Source: Paraspadella gotoi (Eukaryota; Chaetognatha). Taken from it: a stretch of DNA of 64,000 nucleotides. Positions 60,623 to 64,000 of the stretch are shown one piece after another (positions within the stretch are counted from its first letter, which is position 1; every line of letters starts with the position of its first letter). Below the pieces are notes generated by a model, which had not been told where the DNA came from, did no database searches, and saw only the letters and a list, made by a program, of their open reading frames with translations. The position numbers and the translations under genes were made by a program. The stretch covers positions 11,342,443-11,406,442 of the forward strand of contig CM119263.1 of assembly GCA_051294375.1 (NCBI GenBank), given 5' to 3'.

Positions 60623-61728
60623 ATGAAGTCAGCGTATCACCGGAAGTGGCTGAAATTGCCCGTTTGGATGACTCTTTTGTTGACGGCTTTGTGGGCGTGT
60701 CTCGCTGGAGCCGCGTCAATAACTTCCTCGATGGAATCTTCGTTTTCATCATCGTCTTTGTCGTCGTCGACGATATCATTCTCGTCGCCTTTCCAATCAA
60801 CGTCACCGTCATCGTCGGTGTCGTCGTCGTCGTCGGCATCGTCGTCGTCGTCGTCGGCATCGTCTTCATCATCGTCTTTGTCGTCGTCGACGATATCATT
60901 TTCGTCGCTATTCCAATCAACGTCACCGTCACCATCACTGACCTCGTCGTCGCCGTCGTCGTCGACGGCGTTGTCGTCGTCATCGTCGTCGACGGCGTCG
61001 GCATCGTCTTCATCGTCGTCGTCGTCGTCGGCAACTTCACCTCCGTCGCCGTCCACGCCCTTATCGTCGTCGAGTTCAGAGACCTCAACGTCGTCGTCAT
61101 CCACGCCGTCTTCAAATTCGTCGACGTCTTCTCCTCCCACGTCAACCCCCTCGTCTTTTTCTTCCTCAACATCCCAACCTACAACACCCTCTAACACTCC
61201 AGCCTATCGACGATCCTTTCTCTTGCAACTCTGCTTTTTGCCCAAGTCGGAACGCGTCTTGAAGTTGGGTTCGGACGGCGGAGGCGAGGCCGCCTTGCTG
61301 GAGCTGTCGACGACGCCTTACTTCGAGGGAGGCGAAACTTGCGACGTGACGATCATCGTTGATGAAGGGATCGAGGAAGAATCCTCCTCTTCCTCTTCCT
61401 CTTCCTCTTCCTCATCATCATCTTCCCTCCTTCTCACTTTCCATTTTTTCAAACTCCCCGATAAATTCGATCACATCGACGTTTACGACGGCGCCAACTC
61501 TTCCGGCGCCATTCTGACACCGCGCGGCGGCCTCTGGGGCAAGGTGTGTCCCAACGCCATCGCCAGCTCCGGCGACGCCCTCACAGTGAATTTTCACAGC
61601 GCCAGTGGTCACGTACATAGTGGCGGGTTCACGATCGTTTACACGGCGGTGAAGGAAAAGTCTAAATGCGATAACGAGAGCCAATGGGGGACATTTCTTT
61701 GCGACAACAAAAAGTATTGCATCGACAG
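60623..61728 (+). CDS. CUB/LDLa gene exon 1: signal peptide, Ser-rich stalk, CUB, first half of LDLa
   Basis: The stalk contains a 120-bp (40-codon) tandem duplication (blocks ending at 60780 and 60900). A run of about 15 Ser interrupts the CUB domain at about 61382-61428. The ATG at 60623 is the first good start. An upstream TTG is not needed. Confidence 0.92.
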
Positions 61729-63737
61729 GTGGGCGGATTCGGTGGAAGTGAGCAAGGAAAGGCGGGTAAAAAGAAAAGAAAACGAAACAATGGAAAAAAC
61801 AAGAAAAAATAAACTTGCTAGAAAAGAAAAAAAATACAGATCTGGTCAAAAAAAGTTTAAACTACGAAATCTTTCAAAACAGCTAAGCCTTAAAAAAAAA
61901 AGCTGTAACTGTTAAGCTTTGGAAGGTGGGTTTGTTAAGATATAGGATCGCCACAACAGTTGCATTTATCTCTTACAGTCATCCGCAGAGTTGTCAACAA
62001 ATTTGAAGCAACTAGAAACCTTGAACGAGCTGTTGGAAGTAGCAGCTCTGAATGTTCAGTCTTGCAATTCAAAAACCGTAAGGCTTCCTCAAACCTATTA
62101 AAAAAATAAAGATTAAGAAAGAGAGAAATTATTGCCAGTTGTTCAACAGTAAAAAAATTTAAAAAATTATAAAACGCATTTAGCGAGAGCTGAACCCTTC
62201 ATATTTGCGCAGCCTCTATGACTCTTTCCCTCATCACAGAAGCGGTGCTAGAAGGAAAAGGTGGTCTGATAATGTATAATTAATTGAGTCATAAAATAGT
62301 AATTGTTTTTTTTCAAATAATAAAATAAAATTCTTTTATCATGACTATTAATCTTTTTTTTGACCAGATCTGTAGATGGGGACTGGGGAGGTTGAAAAAA
62401 TAATGGCCCGATGCTAAATGGATGTAGATGATTTTATCGGCAGGGAAAAGAAATAAGATGAGCGAGAAAAGGGAGAAAGGAAAAGAGAAGGTAGAATTAA
62501 GCGTCGGAAATTGAACGACTTTTCGTGTAAGGTAGAAGCTATCTCTTTGGGAACGAGATGGCATAGAAAAGTGAGGAGGGAATAAAATCTTCGAGAGACG
62601 AATGAAAAGACGAAAGATCACGAAAACAACCGATGGGAAAAGAAGTCGTTACCCTCGGTGGTCGCACGTGAGAATCTCACAGTCATAGTCGTTTATTATA
62701 GTTTGTATAATTGATTGATGTTAAGTTGTCGCGTTTCACTACACCCAATTCTATTTTTTTCAGAATCATGGAACTGAAAACTAGAGGTTAGAAAACACGC
62801 TCTCAATTTCGGTTTTCAACTGCCGAGTTGTTTTCTTATATTTGTTCTTTACTGAACCGCGGAGAGGGAGTTATTCGTTATTTGAAGGATTCTGTTCAGG
62901 AGCGCCAGCAAAAAAAGGGGGGGAGAGAAAAAAATATTTTGCCCCGAGAATTTGATGAGGTTTCTGGGTCGATCATTTTTCCCGCCATTTCTCATTTTTC
63001 ATCTCGCCCCGCTTCACCTCTGACCCAGCTTCGCATCACGTAGCCTCTCACCTTGCTGCTTCGGTTCGCTATTTCTTTCTTCAACTCATAACTTTCCTTG
63101 ACTCAATTCTTTTCTCCGTCCCACGCCCCTATGCAACGTCGCGCGGAAACCCGACTCTGTTATAAGAAGTATGTCCGTCTGTATGTCTGTCTCTCGGTCT
63201 ATTGACATTAAGTTGCAAAAAGTAAGTTTAAAGAGCTAAAAGTGTTACGGAGAAAGGTTTCGGCGTCTAAATCACGCGTTTTCACAGTTCGAATGAGAAA
63301 GAGGCGGGAAGCAAGAAGGAGAAAAGAAAGCGGGAGGGAAGCAAGCAGGATAAAAGAAAGCACGAGGGAAGCAAGAAAGGAGGAAGGAAAAGAAAGGGAA
63401 AAAAAAGATGAAGAAAAACAAGCCACGCGACTGGTATAGAACGCTGAATACAGCGTCCTTGTTATTTTTGCCCTCAGTTTCTCCTTCGAACCAAAAGATA
63501 TTCGTTCGTTCTTTCAAAGCCCGTCCTTACTTTTCCTCGCCCCGCTGTCTCACTCCCCCCCCCTCGTTCAAGCTCCCTGACCTGCGACGGATGGAGCAAC
63601 TGCGACGACGGCAGCGACGAATGGGCGTCGCTCTGCGTTCCGCCGCCGAAAGTCGGCGCCGCCATGATCGCCCTCTTTGTCGTCGTCGGCTTCGTCGTCG
63701 TCCTCTTTGTCGTCACGTGCGTCTTGTTTTGTCGAAG
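60623..63737 (+). CDS. CUB-LDLa single-pass receptor-like protein, continues past the window
   Basis: Exon 1 at 60623-61728 and exon 2 at 63573-63737, joined in phase 2 (donor GTGGGC, acceptor CCCTCGTTCAAG). Start ATG, then a signal peptide (LPVWMTLLLTALWACLAGAA). About 160 residues of Ser/Thr/Pro-rich stalk follow, then a CUB domain (CDVTIIVDEG ... LLLTFHFFKLPDKFDHIDVY, DGANSSGAIL, CPNAIASSGDALTVNFHSAS, GGFTIVYTAV). Next is an LDL-receptor class A module split by the intron, with all six cysteines and the calcium-site end CDDGSDE, then a TM helix (MIALFVVVGFVVVLFVVTCV) and FCRR. Exon 2 ends in phase 2 at GTAAAA, so the cytoplasmic tail lies to the right. CUB and LDLa modules bind protein ligands outside the cell. 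Proteins with CUB-LDLa-TM order act as receptors or co-receptors. No orthologue is named. Confidence 0.92.
61729..63572. other. intron of the CUB/LDLa gene, nothing else recognised
   Basis: AT- and GA-rich with no further domain exon. Short open frames at 62828 and 63242 are compositional. Confidence 0.65.
63573..63737 (+). CDS. CUB/LDLa gene exon 2: rest of LDLa and TM helix
   Basis: Reads SLTCDGWSNCDDGSDEWASL, a Cys, then PPPKVGAAM and the TM helix. Phase 2 in and out. Confidence 0.9.
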
Positions 63738-64000
63738 GTAAAACAACAGACGAGAGAATGCGGAATGTTACGAAAAAGTCCACTCTCATCCCGCCGCCCA
63801 AGCGGTTTCGCCTGCGCGGCGTCCGGCCGAAGTTGCATTCATGGAGTATACGGACCACTGATGTGATCGGAGGCAGCAAATCAACGCTTGAACTCGCACA
63901 TTGTTTTACAAATGATTTTGCAACCGCAGAATACGGTATTTTAATCTCATTCCTTGGCAAAAGAATAAGTGGCAAGATAGCTTATTAAAGTAACATTTAG
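63738..64000. other. start of the next CUB/LDLa intron
   Basis: Follows donor GTAAAA. Open frames here lack splice support. Confidence 0.6.

Noticed and set aside
60549-61197. Thr-rich and Asp-rich minus-strand ORFs opposite the CUB gene
   Set aside because: Antisense of the Ser triplet tract. The plus strand has a signal peptide, CUB and LDLa in frame.

Overview
This is a piece of an intron-rich animal genome, almost certainly an invertebrate. There is no operon structure or tightly packed coding. Exons of extracellular-domain proteins (LRR, EGF, CUB, LDL-receptor class A) are separated by GT-AG introns of about 50 bp to more than 10 kb. The rest is filled with simple repeats: more than twenty (GA)n/(TC)n tracts up to about 165 bp, many CGT/GAC/ATC triplet tracts, a 23-bp minisatellite and several dispersed repeats. 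Six runs of N mark scaffold gaps. Such a dinucleotide load is known from some crustaceans, but nothing here fixes the phylum.

Three genes are certain from domain content and splice-phase agreement. (1) A plus-strand leucine-rich-repeat protein runs from 6.68 to 40.91 kb in at least ten exons: LRR N-terminal cap, about 13 LRRs, LRR C-terminal cap, acidic stalk, hydrophobic C-terminus. Its signal-peptide exon was not found. (2) A minus-strand, EGF-repeat, single-pass membrane protein (13.36-14.75 kb) lies inside the first visible LRR intron. (3) A plus-strand CUB-LDLa-TM receptor-like protein starts at 60.62 kb with a signal peptide and a serine-rich stalk, and runs off the right end.

Several further genes are read from splice sites, phase and composition only, and are less certain. 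They are: a minus-strand protein with two transmembrane segments (39.0-56.1 kb), whose last exon lies in the last LRR intron while the last LRR exon lies in one of its introns; a plus-strand gene of at least four small exons including an 18-bp microexon (53.94-54.68 kb); two plus-strand terminal exons with their own poly(A) signals (58.04 and 59.64 kb), the second encoding a DKDKDIDEEL-type repeat; a minus-strand anchored or secreted protein (2.9-4.5 kb); a minus-strand terminal exon (5.7-5.9 kb); and a small ORF at 23.4 kb behind a TATA box and CCAAT boxes.

Layout: 0-6 kb holds minus-strand exons and repeats. 6.7-41 kb is the LRR gene with nested items. 41-53 kb is mostly introns, gaps and repeats. 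53-60 kb has overlapping plus and minus exons, an 81-bp near-perfect palindrome and a fold-back repeat. 60.6-64 kb is the CUB/LDLa gene. The three certain genes are cell-surface or secreted adhesion/receptor types, but nothing shows that they act in one pathway. No CRISPR array, tRNA, rRNA or intact transposase/reverse transcriptase was seen.
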